A stretch of 64,000 nt of DNA from Podospora pseudoanserina (lineage: Eukaryota; Ascomycota; Sordariomycetes; Sordariales; Podosporaceae), in NCBI RefSeq assembly GCF_035222485.1, contig NC_085920.1, forward strand, positions 2,046,001 to 2,110,000. The letters run 5' to 3'. Each line of letters begins with the position of its first letter. Position 1 is the stretch's first letter. Positions 44,701 to 57,226 of the stretch are shown piece by piece. The notes under the pieces were generated by a model. The model was not told where the DNA came from. It searched no databases and saw nothing but the letters and a program-made list of their open reading frames with translations. Both the position numbers and the translations under genes were made by a program.

Positions 44701-47700
44701 GTGGCGGGGTATTGTAGAAGGAAAGGGTTCGGCGCACCGCTCGCTTGCTTTGTCTAGTCTGGTTCAGTCGATTGTCATGATGCTCTATGCCCCACGTTCA
44801 GGTATGGCTTATACTATGTATGGCCTGCCGATTGGGAGTTGGAGCGTTGTGGACGGCTGCGAAATTCAAGACTACAGGCTGGTAGGGTGGTGTCAGCCAT
44901 GGGTCCCATACGCGCCACCTTGGAAAATGCCGGAGAAGTTATATTTCCGAGTTCACTGTCTGGATGGTGTTTGGCTCAGTCTAGTGCTGGAACTCTGTCC
45001 TGGTCTGCGGCGGTCGATTGGGGATCTGTTTGCTGGGGAGCGCAGCAGTTAAAGCTTTCGGGCTCCCGCGCAAGCTTCAGCAAGACTGTAAACTGTCTTA
45101 TACGTATTGATGGCTAACAGAACAACAAGGTTTTTATCTTTCGGAGTCTTTCCGGTAGTCTCAATTCTCGACTTTCTGTCCTGGCGTGAGGAGTCTTCGC
45201 AAACATTTCATAGGTATGCTCACTATTCCCTTGTGCTTGTTATTTCTCCCTTTTATGCTTGTGGTGGTTTGGGCTTGGTAAAGATATGCTGTGGATCTCG
45301 TTTGCTGTCTTCTGGTACGCGCTGTGGTTCTGCGTGATCTTCTTTGGTATGGTTTTCAGGGGTCCGCTGGACAAGTGAAAGGTGTTTAGGAACGCTTGGT
45401 TTGGGGATTTGGTGTGGGCAAACTCGGGCGCAATTCATCTGCCTCATGGTTCTTCGATGTCTACCATCACCATAAAATCATCTTGGAGGGAAAAGGCAAC
45501 ACCGGCCAGCACGGAGCACTCCCCCGCTACGGCTGCTGTTCGACAACTGCTATTCGACAACTGCTACCTTCTCACCCGGCTTCCCGATCGTGTCTATCGC
45601 TTCCCCTCGCACTGCCATCTCGTTATGCGGAGGTTGGACTCGGTGTTGAGGCAGCTTCGGTGTGACGGTTTAGTGTTGGGACGGGGTCAGCAAAATATCA
45701 TGTTTGCAATCAGCGGCATGCCAATAGGGGCCCCAACCTACTGTTTAGTGGTTGTATGGACTGGGTGGTTGTCCATGACCAGGAAACAGAGAGTTGGTGT
45801 CAAGTTGTCCGGTTTTGCGGTGGACGAAGAGTTTTGAATCCGGCGAGGCTTCGATCAACTTACGAATCAACACCATCTCAGCGCTGAGAGCTTCATGCTA
45901 CCCTTTCACTGCCAACGATATCAGCATCGGTGGATTTCAAGACGTCCTACAATTCGTTTCGACATGTTGACTCCGGATGCTTGGTTACCAGCCTCATAGC
46001 TATACTCTCATATGCCCAAGGATCGCTTCTCCCCGGTCGTTTGATCCTGGTTCTGGAAACGCTCTCTCACGTTGGCCTCCGGCACCATCTGCTATGGTCG
46101 AGAAACAAAAGCCTGTCTTCTGTCGCACTCGCCGAGCTTTGGTATGCTTACGCTCGATGGTTCATTCGGCTACTCGCAACCTGCTTCCTCCAGGAACTTA
46201 GATTTCTCACCTCGACCACATCCTAGTTGCTTTTGGCTCTGGTTCTCGGTCTAGTTGCTCTCGCTCTAGTTGTGGCTAGTGGTGGTCGCTCATATCACTA
46301 GTTACAGCCACTATTCGGTTTTGGTGTCCAGTCTTGACCCGCATAGTGCTGGCACTATGCGTTGCACGAGCGAATCTCTTACCGCGGCTTTGCGATCTCC
46401 AAAGTCTGGGAAAGTGCACCCGGCATTGGGCCTCTCTTCTTCTGATGCGGTGCTGAATTTGGGACAACGCTGGCTCTCGGAGGGATTCAAGATCTAATTT
46501 CGGCATCTGTCAGCGTCGAAGATCTGGTCTTGTGAATAGCTCAAGCCAGACCTCGTCTTGTGGCGAATGGTCAGGGAGCTGTGACGGCGAGGAATGGGCT
46601 GAGGTTATGACGGGCTGCACAAGATGCGTACCTCGGAGCTTGAGCTGGGAGGGAGCTGGAGCCATATGGTGGCTTAGCTGGGACCAGCAACTGTTTCCAG
46701 GGAACGCGGTAATAGGGGCAGTCGATATATGGAATACCTGGAACAAGAGCGAGAGGGGTTATTGCCGAGCTGTGCGAGAATAGCTCCCTGAAGCAACAAG
46801 ACTTGGGGAGCTGGTTCTTCAATGCTTTTTCTGTACGGCTATAACCTTGGTGTGGTTAGCTGAAGTCAAGGGAGGTGTCTTTCAGGGGTAAGATCTTTCG
46901 CGGCTCACCGGCAACCGTTTCATGGTCCGCATATCATCGCCGTCGGTCTCGTCCACTTGCCCTATATCGTCACAAATCTGACAGTCGTCATCATCGTCAC
47001 CGTTGTCACTGTCGTTGGCATTGAGACAAGCATCACACGCCACTCTTCAGGTCGTCTCTTCGCCGTCTTCGCGGTGTGGACGTTTCTCGCCGTCTCGGTG
47101 GTTTCCGCGGTGCTGGTGGTCTCACTGTACTTGGTGGTCTCGGTGGTGTTATGGTCATCCACGAGTCCTCGTGGTCTTGCTTCTTGTGGCCTCACCCTCC
47201 GTGGTTCTGGCACTAGTGGTTCTGGCACTTGGCTATGGCTATCACGCTTCTGGCTCTCGTGGATCTGGCTCTCCTGGTCTTGGTTGTTATGGCCTGGAGT
47301 CTTGTCGAGCCTGTTCTGGTCTTGGTCCTTGCCGAGGGCGTTGCTGTGGCCGTTTGTGGAGCTGCCTTGTGTTGGTGGTACTCGCGGTGCTCTCGTGGTC
47401 GTCGTGGTGGTCTTTGAGTTCATCGTCGGACCGAGTCTCATGGTGCCAGTTCTCTTGGTTGAGGCTATTATGCTGGCACCTCTCATGCGACCCTTGTGGT
47501 GGTGATGATGCACCACGCTGCCGTCGTCGCTACTGCTACAGCCTCTGTGGCTGTTCGGCATCGTCGTCACAGTAACAACTGCCTCAAGGCAGCCTGGACG
47601 TCAAATTTCCTCGGTAGGACTTCATCTCCGATTTGGATCAAGGTCAGGGGTACACATCACCGCCACGGTCGTCGTCCTCTAGTTATGCCTCTAGGACTAC

Positions 47701-49425
47701 ACCATCGTCGGCTACAAGTCATCCTCTTTCCTCCATGGCCTTCTGAGTCCTCCTAGCAAGGAGTCTCTTCGTCGCTCTCGATCTCTTCACTGCTAGACAC
47801 CATGGGTCAGGCTGATCATCTCGTCTTCGATTTCTTGGAGCCCATCTGCCTTACTCATGTCTGTCCATTGTATTGCTGGATTTTCGAGTCTGTTCCAGCC
47901 TAGCCGATGTCGTCAGCTGTCCTAGAGATATCTGCCCATTCCTCTTTCAGTCTCGCTTCTTACTATCAGCGTTCCTGCGCGAGCTGCCCGGCTACGACCT
48001 CCGGTCCCCCTCTGCTCTGTCCGAGAACTGTATAGGTCCTTGATGGATACTTGTTGGCTTCGGTTTCGGTTTCTGGTGGGGTTCGGGATGTTTCGCATGG
48101 ACACAAAAGGGCGCGACAAAACGAGACAAACTCTCTGTTGACTGGGCACTCAGGAGACTGTCTAGAGAGTTTTTGGGCATACTGTCCAGGGGGTGGATGG
48201 ACGTGGTGGTGGTTGACGTTGAGCGGACACACCTTTGGAGGATCAAGGCTATCATGAAGGCATCAGCGTAGCACCACAGCTTGTATATGGGAGGGGTGTA
48301 ACATCTTGGGAGGCACGGCCAAAGGCATATGCTAACATGAGGCTCAACAGGGTTGTCTGATCATCTTCAGGGTCTTTCGTACCTTCAGCGGCTTTTCTAA
48401 TCTTCCTTCGACTACAGTCCTAGGTAGGTCAACGCTCTCCCGGCTTCATATTGCCAGTTCCCCGGTCCCTCTACGTCACCTCCCTCGCCTGGACTACCCG
48501 CCTAGCAAGCGGTCACAGTCCGTAACCTTCGACCACACCGTGTTCTGCCAGTAGCTACCCCCAGACCTGACCACACCGCCCATCTTTCACCTTCTGCCCT
48601 TACTCATCTTGTTTATTCTTTCGTTCTTTCCTCCCAGCCTGCCTTTTCCTCGTCTGAGATTGGCTACTGGTGTGTGGGCCCACCTGCTTTATGCTTTGAA
48701 TCTTCCGTCCTTAAATATTCCCCTTCGCTTCAACCTTTTCTCCCAAACTTCCCTCTCTTACCGACCTCTCTCACCAACCTCGCTCGCCCTGCTTTCGTCT
48801 GCTCTTTTCTCCCCCAGCTGGGCCTCAAACCATCTAACACTTCGCGTGTTTGCAACAGGAATCGCTTCGACTCACTACCACTTTAGTAAGTTTATTTGTT
48901 TTGCTCTCGTACCTCACCGTCATCCACCCCGGTGAGCCGCAATAGGTTTGCCTGCCCACACTTCTTTCACGACTTCCTCTCCCATTCTTAGGTGTCCTGC
49001 TCGTTTTTCTCTGGTTCATCACCAGGTGTCAGACAGGACCTCGAATCTTTGGCAGTTAGCCGCGGACTGGAGTCGTGGTTTGTTTACTCATCTCACCCCC
49101 ATCACATTACACCACAGCAAATATTCCCAAATTTACGACTCTGAGTTGCCATTTTGCGCTCATTCAACGAGGACTTATCTCGCGAACTAGTGGTTCTGGC
49201 GAGACTTTGGCTCTTAACCTTGAACGCTCTCATTGTATTCACTTTCACTCCAACTTCGCTCTCGGTTTGAGTTTTTTTCTCACTGGAACGTGGAGTCGAC
49301 ACGTGACAGGAGTTCCACTTTGTTTTTTCTTGCTCCTAAACCTCTCGCTTTTACCTACCGCCTACCAGCCAGTCTTGCCTTCGCCTTTCTCGTCTCTACC
49401 CGTTTGCTAACGATCTTTGGATGCA
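41747..49425. other. Long gene-poor region; right part is pyrimidine/GT-rich
   Basis: No gene is supported over 7.7 kb. From about 43.85 kb on, the plus strand becomes pyrimidine-rich with blocks such as 43860-44280 and 48590-49430, interspersed with imperfect CTGG/GTGG repeats at 46960-47600. Several intron-like signals occur on the plus strand (for example the GTAAGT at 44276 and a GTAAGT at 48889 with a TTCTTAG near 48990). This would fit a very long, spliced, non-coding leader or a separate non-coding transcript upstream of the RNA-binding protein gene. Open frames here are low-complexity or mirror frames of each other. Confidence 0.4.
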
Positions 49426-49426
49426 G
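49405..49426 (+). promoter_or_regulatory. 3' end of a leader intron just before the RNA-binding protein start
   Basis: TGCTAACGATCTTTGGATGCAG is a textbook branch site plus acceptor, ending 18 bases before the ATG at 49445. It implies a spliced 5' leader. The donor is not fixed; candidates lie in the 48.9-49.1 kb pyrimidine-rich stretch. Confidence 0.6.
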
Positions 49427-49444
49427 CCTTCGCCTACAATCAAA

Positions 49445-50919
49445 ATGGCCGAGTACCCTGCCGCTGGTGTTACCGGTGCGCCCGGCAACGGGCCCAACGT
49501 CAACGGCTCTGGTGACCCTGGGTTCGCGTCTCCCTCCCAGATGCCCGCCCCCAGTGAGGCGGCGAAGACTCTGTGGTAGGTTACCTCTCTTCGATCTCGC
49601 GGACGTAACTAACTTGCTGGCCAGGATGGGTGAGATGGAGCCCTGGATGGATGAAAACTTCATCAAGAATGTTTTTAGCAACACCTCGGCCGAGAATGTC
49701 CAGGTGAAGGTCATTCGTGACCGCAACTCTGGGTAAGTTACAATGTCCTTTGTGTGTGATTTTACTGTGTGCTAACTGTCTTAGCAATGCTGGCTACTGC
49801 TTTGTGGAGTTCTCGACCCCTGAGGCTGCCCAGAAGGCCCTCGCCTTGAATGGCACTCCCGTTCCCAACAGCCAACGGGTGTTTAAGCTCAACTGGGCTA
49901 GTGGTGGTGGCTTGGTCGATCGTCGGTATGTTGACATCTCTCCATCTCACGTGCAACCATGCTGACACAACTTAGTGATGACCGCGGACCTGAGTACTCT
50001 ATTTTCGTCGGTGACCTTGGCCCTGAGGTCAACGAGTTCGTCTTGGTTTCTCTTTTCCAGAGCCGCTTCCCCTCTTGCAAGTCCGCCAAGATCATGACCG
50101 ACGCCATGACCGGCCAGTCGCGCGGTTACGGCTTCGTTCGCTTCAGTGACGAGAGCGACCAGCAGCGTGCCTTGGTCGAGATGCAGGGTGTTTACTGTGG
50201 CAACCGTCCCATGCGCATCTCCACTGCCACCCCCAAGACTCGGTATGTAACATGCTCTCTTTTCCAGTCTTTCCAGTCTCTAACTGACTTGTAGCAGCTC
50301 TAACCAGTACGGCCATGCCCAGGGTGGCAACCAGATGATGCCCCCTGTCCCCGGCGCCCAGGCCCCTATGTGGGGTGGTGTCCCTCCCTACGGCTACGCC
50401 CAACCCGCTGCCCCTTTTAATCCTATGCAGCCCATGAATCAGTTCACCGACCCGAACAACACCACCGTCTTCGTCGGTGGTCTCTCCGGCTACGTCACTG
50501 AAGACGAGCTTCGCTCGTTCTTCCAAGGCTTTGGTGAAATCACCTACGTCAAGATCCCTCCTGGAAAGGGCTGCGGTTTCGTCCAGTTCGTCCATCGCCA
50601 CGCCGCGGAGATGGCAATTAATCAGATGCAAGGTTACCCGATCGGTAATTCTCGCGTCCGCCTCTCTTGGGGCCGTTCTCAGAACAACTCTGGTGTAGGC
50701 ACTCCTTATCGCCCTGCCCCGCCCCCTCCTCACTATCTTGCTGCCGCTGGCATGCCTCCCCACGCCGGTCCTGGTGGCGCTTACGGCGGACCTGCTGGTC
50801 CCTACGGTGGCAACCCTCCCCAGGGTCCTCCTCCCTCTGGTGGTCCCATGCAGGTATGTCTTATGGCTGTCTGAACAATATCCTTCCGTTTGAGTCTTTG
50901 CTAACTCTTTTGCCAGTAA
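49445..50919 (+). CDS. Three-RRM RNA-binding protein (Csx1/Nam8/TIA-1 type), 402 aa, six exons
   Basis: Exons are 49445-49575, 49625-49732, 49785-49925, 49976-50242, 50295-50853 and 50917-50919. All introns have GTAxGT-type donors, and the frame is kept throughout. RRM1 (about 42-119) has LWMGEM and AGYCFVEF; RRM2 (134-213) has IFVGDL and RGYGFVRF; RRM3 (272-344) has VFVGGL and KGCGFVQF. A glycine/proline/alanine-rich tail follows. This order, with TLWMGEMEPWMDE at RRM1, marks the Nam8/Ngr1/Csx1/TIA-1 group, which binds U-rich RNA and controls splicing or mRNA stability; fission-yeast Csx1 acts in oxidative stress. Two oddities: the fourth intron has adjacent acceptors (TAGCAG), giving one serine more or less, and the last intron places only the TAA stop in the final exon. 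Retaining that intron would add six residues. Confidence 0.95.
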
Positions 50920-53718
50920 CTTTTCTCTGAATCCGCTTACTCAGTCCTTCATCGCGTGGCGTTTTGGGTGGCGTACGGGATACGAAAAGCACAAAGAAGG
51001 TTGATATTCTGCAAGTTGATCGCAATTCTTCTTCACGCCTCCACTTCGGTTGATCTGTTCGGCATTGCTCGGCGTTCTGGTCTCTACTGTCGTTTGCTTT
51101 GCTTTGATCGCGTTTCTGGGCATGCTTATGACACATGAGGCGCGTGAGCGGAAGGGAAATGAAATGGAAATGGCTTCTTTCGAGTCTGTTTTCTCTTTTC
51201 GTTCTGAGTTGTCTCTTTCTGTTTTTCTTTTACTCTCTTTCTGCGAAGTCTTTCAGCGGCTATCCAGCAGTTTAGCCCAAGGTGGAAGGGGGGAAGGGCG
51301 GTATTTCTTCAGAACTCTCTTTGGAGATTTATCATCTTCATTAGGATTTCATTCTAGGGTGATATTCCCCCACCACAGCCTCTTTGTTTTTTCTTTCAAC
51401 TCATGGATATGGGAAAAAGATGGACTGGTATACTCTTTTACTGGTTTTCTTTCTTTGCTCTTTTCTGCGAGGGGAACTGGAGAGAAAAAAGTTGAGGGGG
51501 GACTTGGGTCGATTGATTTGGGGCATCTTTGTCCTTGACTGGCTGCTTATGGGTTCCGTTTTATTAGCAAGAGAGACTCTGATAACTTTTTGTTTTTTCT
51601 GCAATTGACATTCGGTCATAAGCTGCTTTTGATATTTTGCTTGCGTGTTTTGTGAGTGCTTTTGCTTGATGCTTGTGTGCATGTGCCTTTGCGTTGTGTC
51701 TTAGGATGTTTGCGTCCTTTGCGAAGGGTTGGATATCGTCTCGAGAGCATAGCGTGACGGTGTTGGGCGTCTAATGGGATGTCTTGGATTGGGGGAGCTG
51801 GAGTCTTGGAGTGATGGTGTTTTGGTTGGTTGCTAGGCCAGGGGGCATTGGCGCCTGTGTTGGAACGACTTTGAAGACTTTGGATAGGGGTGAAGAGCTT
51901 TGAAGAGTTGGCTGTGACGGGTTGCTCTTCAGCCCTTTGACCCACCGATGACCTCTCAACAAGTTTGGACGAAAGACGATGAACAATCATGGACGGACAC
52001 CTCGGTGATGAACAGCTTTCCACGAAACCTCATGACACCTTACGTCTCTCTTTTGGGTTATAATGAAACACGAGCAACACGGAAAAACAGAAGGAACACA
52101 GCAAAACAACAGCAGAACAACGGTGGATTTAAGCCGGGAGCAGAGAGAGCGTATCAACAAGCAGCAACAACCCGACGTTATTCTGCAAGCAAGGGTGCCA
52201 AGGAGTGGTCGACAACCTGGAATATAAGCACGTTGACGATGGGAGTCACCGGGTATCTTGGCAGCAAGTTTGAGCGTGGAGGGTTCAAATTCGTCTGATC
52301 TCGTCGCGGCTATTCTTGTCAGGATACCCCCCCCCCATCAGACGACGGGCGTTGTTGGGCTTACATACTCCCTACCTATACCCCGTTTGCTGGTAGCATC
52401 CTGGTGGGTCGTGGTGCCTGGGAGCTTTTTGGTGATGGCTTCAGCTTCGTTGGTTGATTGGCCTGTTTGGTCTCTTCATGCGGTTATGTTTGTTTTCAGC
52501 AAAGGTACTTTGGATTGCTGGGTGGCTGGATCGGCTTGGTGTTGGTGTTGGTGGTTGTCTGCTAGGGCTGTCATTGATACCACGACCGGAGTGGCTTGGT
52601 GTAATTGTGATCAACTTGTGGAAGGATTTGGAGTAGATGCACAATAGAAAATATAGAAAGCTCTCTTGCGTGTTTTGACAGATCAGCATGGATTGGATGG
52701 TGTTGCTTGGCTCTGAGACGGGACTCTGGGACGGGACTGCCGGTCTGGCTGTGTGTCTCTGTTGGCATTCCTGGGTTTGATGAGTGACTGGGCCTAATGG
52801 CTTTGCTTACCGGACCTTATATAGCAACCTTCATTCACGTTGGTGACCGGTAAAGGTAACCGGATGGCAGGGGCAAGAGGGTAGTTCGGGTACACACCAG
52901 GAACACATGGTCAGTTGTCATGAAGAATATTTGACGGCCATCCTGGGGTCCTAGCTGACTCAAAACATTGAGGCTATGTGATGACTGACCCAGCTAGGTA
53001 CCTCTTATTGCATCGACATGGAGGGCAAGCTGACACGCCTTGGATAGACCCCAACTGGAGTCGTCCTGTATCTGTGAAGGACGAAGTCGCTGGGTTGGAG
53101 TACATAAGGTATGGAAGAAACACCTTGTTGCTGATATGCCGCACCATATGGTGATCAAGCAGCTGGATACTCGCATTTGCCTGTGCTCTTTCATGTGCTG
53201 GCATGTGGACAGGTAGCCCGGGGGCTGTATCCGTGTTATAAGCAGCCATGAACGCCATTGGCATCCATTCCTTTTCGCACCTCCGGCGGTTAGTATAAGA
53301 CTTGGAAGTCCCATACACTTGAGGTCGTCGAGATGAAACAACTCTGTGTCACTGTTAGCTTTAGACTGACTGGTTACAGGGAGTCTGGCCTGGGCGAACA
53401 GAGGCAAAATGAAAAAGACGGGAAAGCAAAGAGGCAAAGGAAAACGGCGTGCAATGGAGGCAGAGGCTGTAGGCAACAGGTACGACAATAAAGGGATTAC
53501 GTGTCGGTACATGGTGCAATCAGACAGGCTTCACGGGTGAGTTGATACCTGATATCTTGATAGCCTACGTGGAGAGAATTGTTGGCCTAATAATAGCGCG
53601 GGAAAGAGAATTGGTGCATGCAATGGCCGTGCCTTTGACAATCAAGGTTGACAAGGTGTTTATAAGTGAGATTCAAGCTATCAACATACTCTAACCCCAG
53701 ACTCTGCATCAAAACAAA
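50920..53718. other. 3' flank and intergenic DNA, no supported gene
   Basis: A T-rich stretch at 50920-51700 fits a long 3' untranslated region of the RNA-binding protein gene. Beyond it no gene is supported. A frame at 52994-53512 on the minus strand begins with a hydrophobic segment but has nothing else to support it. Confidence 0.45.
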
Positions 53719-53812
53719 GCCGTTTAGAGGAGGTAAAAGTCGTAACAAGGTCTCCGTGGGGGAACCAGGAAAGGGGCCGTTAAAGAGTTGCAAGACTCCC
53801 CCAAAACCATCT
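53719..53812 (+). pseudogene. Dispersed fragment of nuclear rDNA: 18S 3' end plus ITS1 start
   Basis: TTTAGAGGAGGTAAAAGTCG followed by TAACAAGGTCTCCGTGGGGG is the highly conserved last part of fungal 18S rRNA. After the region corresponding to the 18S end (about 53774-53782), AAAGAGTTGCAAGACTCCC and AAAACCATC match the first bases of ITS1 in Sordariales. Several substitutions and small gaps show that it is a decayed copy. No other rRNA part is visible near it, so it is a stray piece and not an rDNA unit. Confidence 0.85.
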
Positions 53813-56800
53813 ACCATCAACCCGCCGACAGCGTGTCATGAGCAGCAGAAGGTGAAAATGCCATCGTAGTCTGCGACACTGCCGCCGTATTGTCACCTCC
53901 GAAGGCAACTCAACCGACGGTTGGCGACGGCGACAAACCAGTCGACGACCGGGTCATGTGGCACCAAAAGGACATCTTACTCACATAGTGGGCCAGGCTG
54001 TCTGAGCTAGAACAACCTGTTGAAGAGTGCAGTTGACGGCTGCGCGGGTGTAATGGGCGCGCCGAGTGTGTCACCGCGCATAGGCCGTGTTATCGTGGGC
54101 GTCCTGATGCATCAAGTTTCGGAAGATCTCATTGTCCCGCCTGAAGATATCCAGAAATTGCTGGCTTGTCTGAGATCTTCGTGGTACTGAACATGGGGCT
54201 TTGGAGCCATCGGGGCACTCGCGGAGAAAATCAGATTTCCAACGCCGCCTGGGCAGACCACGCCTGCGAGGCTCTCAGACCCGTAGGCGACCAAGACGCT
54301 AACATGTGGGAAGGATACTGGCTGTTGTCCCCAACACAAGCCCGGGGCTTGATGGCTGAAATGACGCTAGGACAGGCATGGCCCGTTGATCATGGCCTGC
54401 TTCTTTTCATATTCAGGCGCATCCGGCCTGATCTCGGGGTGCACAGGTGTGACACCACCAGGCGCAATGCCCGCCCCCCAACACCTGCCGCTGTTTTTCT
54501 TGAGCCGAAAGTGCTTTACCCCTTTGGGTCTTTTGGATTAGGCTGTACCGGTTCTCGTATTGTTGTCATGTATGCTGTTAATACCTCCGGGAGGGGGCAA
54601 GCAAAGGATGACTGACGACATTTGCTCGAGGAGGACCTGGGAATGAACCATGCGATCAGCTGTGTACGAAGAATGATAACAGAGCACAAGTGACAAAATG
54701 ACATACGGGAGCCCTCATCAAAATCGGACCATTCACGATTCAAACCTCCGGCAAGCGAAGGATACACACTGTCTTGCAACCAGGTCACTTCCCGTCTCCG
54801 CAACTCCATATCCCTAATGAGATATTTGCTGTGAGTGAGCCGACATCCACAGATGTCCATCAGAGGCTGTAAAGGCGACTTCCGCATATGTTGAAGTGTC
54901 ATGTTCAGGAGCCATGACGACCAGTCTCGAAATATTGACAGTGACGGAACTAAGAGCCAACAGGACGACGAATATGGCGATATTGGAAGTTTCCTCGGCC
55001 CCGCAGCTCGGATCGAGATCCCTACGACAGGTGTTCACACCCACGTTACCGGAATATCTTTACGGTGGTTCGTGAGACCGATCGGTTGGCTGGCATGGTG
55101 CGATGGTCCAAGGTTGTTTGCATGTTGAGTAGCCAATAGCACGACAATCTTGAAAGAGTCGTCAAGCGAAGCATGTGCTCAATGTTGATAACACACCGGA
55201 AGTGGCTTTTGTGACCAGGATGTCCAGCCTCAAGTCACCGAGACATGGCTCATGAAAAGCTTCTCAGTGGGCATGGCGAGCTTTGTGAGGCGCTAACTGT
55301 AAAACATGTGCATCTCCTGCACTCCTGCGTTTTCGAGAAACCCGGGACTCACTGCTCACGGCTCCCATCAATCCACCTGCCCAAGGCCCTCTCAACGGCT
55401 CTCACACCACGGTTTGCGACAGCTATCAATCAATCCACCCGCCCAGGGCCCTCCTGACTGCACTCCCAACTGGAAGCTGTGGGCGAAGGTGGCGCTATTG
55501 ATGATGTGTGGAAGAGAAGGTAGGGAATGATGGTGGCTCAGACTGCATGAAGAAGAAGATTAAGACAGTGAGCCTGTGCCCACGCCTCAGAAGAGGCGCC
55601 GTGATGCTCTGAAAAGGCTGGTGGTGCTTTGGCGGGTAGGTCTCCTGGGAGATGGGCCAAGTGGTTGGTTAAGAATGTATATGTGGTCCCTTTCGTTTGA
55701 CCACGGTGTCTTTCTCCCCCATCGTATGCTTATGGGCGGACCTGGGTCGGATCGCACACCAGGAAAGGACAGATGGATAGCAACTTGTCCAGATATGGAA
55801 CGTCGGAGGATGATGTCCAGAGCAAGGTCATTTGGCCGGTCGAGTAGCTGGGCTATAGGTTGCTAGTGGGAGGCAACGTTGGTTTTTCCCTGCTGCTTTT
55901 GCCTGTATATCAAACAGGACCAGGTCCCGGTTATCATGTTTGAAGCCCTCACTTCGAAAGTTGCCTTCTGAGAGACGAACTGAAGAACTGACGTATGAAA
56001 AAGCGAGCCATGTCGTATTGTCCAAATTTTGGAGCCCCTGGTCGCCCCCCAACATGCCAGACCAAGTTTTCGTGGTGATTGGCAAGCTGGTATCTGTATG
56101 GAATTATGAAGTGCGGTTAGTAAGGAGTCTGTACCACTGCATGATGGTATGAAGATGGAGAGATGATGAATTCTGCAACCCACGTGAGGCCGAAAATGTC
56201 CAAGCCATATATGAAGCAATCAAATCAAGCGATGAAGAACGACAAGAGAAAGAAGAGAAAGAAACGCAATGACCAAAGAGAAGGCCACTAGTAGAAAAGC
56301 AAAGGCTAGAGCCTAGAATGTGAGGAGAGATACTTACTCGAGTAGGGCCTACATTGGGACGCCATGATCTCGGTCCTCTGTTGTTTGATGACAGGAAGGC
56401 TTGACAGGCCGTGGGTGGGAGGTGGCTGGCCCAACCTCTTAGGCAGATGCTGAATCGATGGGAAGGCGTGCTGGGGGGTGTATTAATAGTCCCCACCACT
56501 GCTCGCAATGTGTGACAGTGTGTTGTGAGTGTGGGAACAATGATTGAGCAACATCGTTCTACTTGCAGTCTTCTCAGAGACCACGATGATGTCTGTCGTG
56601 CTTGTGTGATGGTCTCAGCCAACCGAGGTAGCTCGATGGGCCCCCTATCAAATACGGTTATGATGGGATGAAGGCTATGAAGACCATGAGTCGGGGAACA
56701 CAGTATCTGCTGCATACTGGCTGAACGCCTTCGAGTCGGAGTAGATGCCTGGCCTTTGTGATGTCTTGTCCGTCGTTTACCCCGTATCTCAGGGAACGGC

Positions 56801-57226
56801 TCCTTGTCGGTCGAAGACCCGAAGTGTGATTACGGTAGTCCAGTAACTGAAGTTCTTATAACCTGCGAAAACTTGTCCCACCGTTGAGCCTTTCACACAG
56901 TCTAAGTCCACGGAGCTTGACACGGTTGACAACGCTGGCTGAAGTTGGACCCTCATTGTCAACAAGAGTGGCGCGGAATGTAAATATACGGACAACTTAC
57001 TCGACGCAGGTACCTTGAGTGGCCAGCGCATCCTTCTTACTCGAATCTTCCCGATGAGACATCATCTCTCGAGGGGGCTTTGATGTAATATATCAGGATC
57101 TGGAGTGAGAACAGAACGTTAGAAGGCATGCTCGGCGATGGAGATAAGGGGGAAGACCAACCTTCTTGATGGGTCGTCGAGCCTTCCCAGGTAACCTTGA
57201 GCCCCGCAAAGCTCACCAGTGTAAAT
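53813..57226. other. Intergenic, no supported gene
   Basis: Many short frames on both strands (up to 203 codons) have no family motif, and none is supported. Nothing else specific is seen. Confidence 0.45.

Noticed and set aside
46962-47570. 202-codon minus-strand frame rich in threonine and charged residues, and its plus-strand mirror
   Set aside because: Both are low-complexity translations of an imperfect CTGG/GTGG repeat, with no start context, introns or motif.
52994-53512. 172-codon minus-strand frame starting with a hydrophobic, signal-like segment
   Set aside because: Only the first 45 residues look meaningful; there is no cysteine pattern or family match, and another frame overlaps it.
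56104-56715. 203-codon minus-strand frame
   Set aside because: Serine-rich chance text with no motif or supporting splice or promoter signals.
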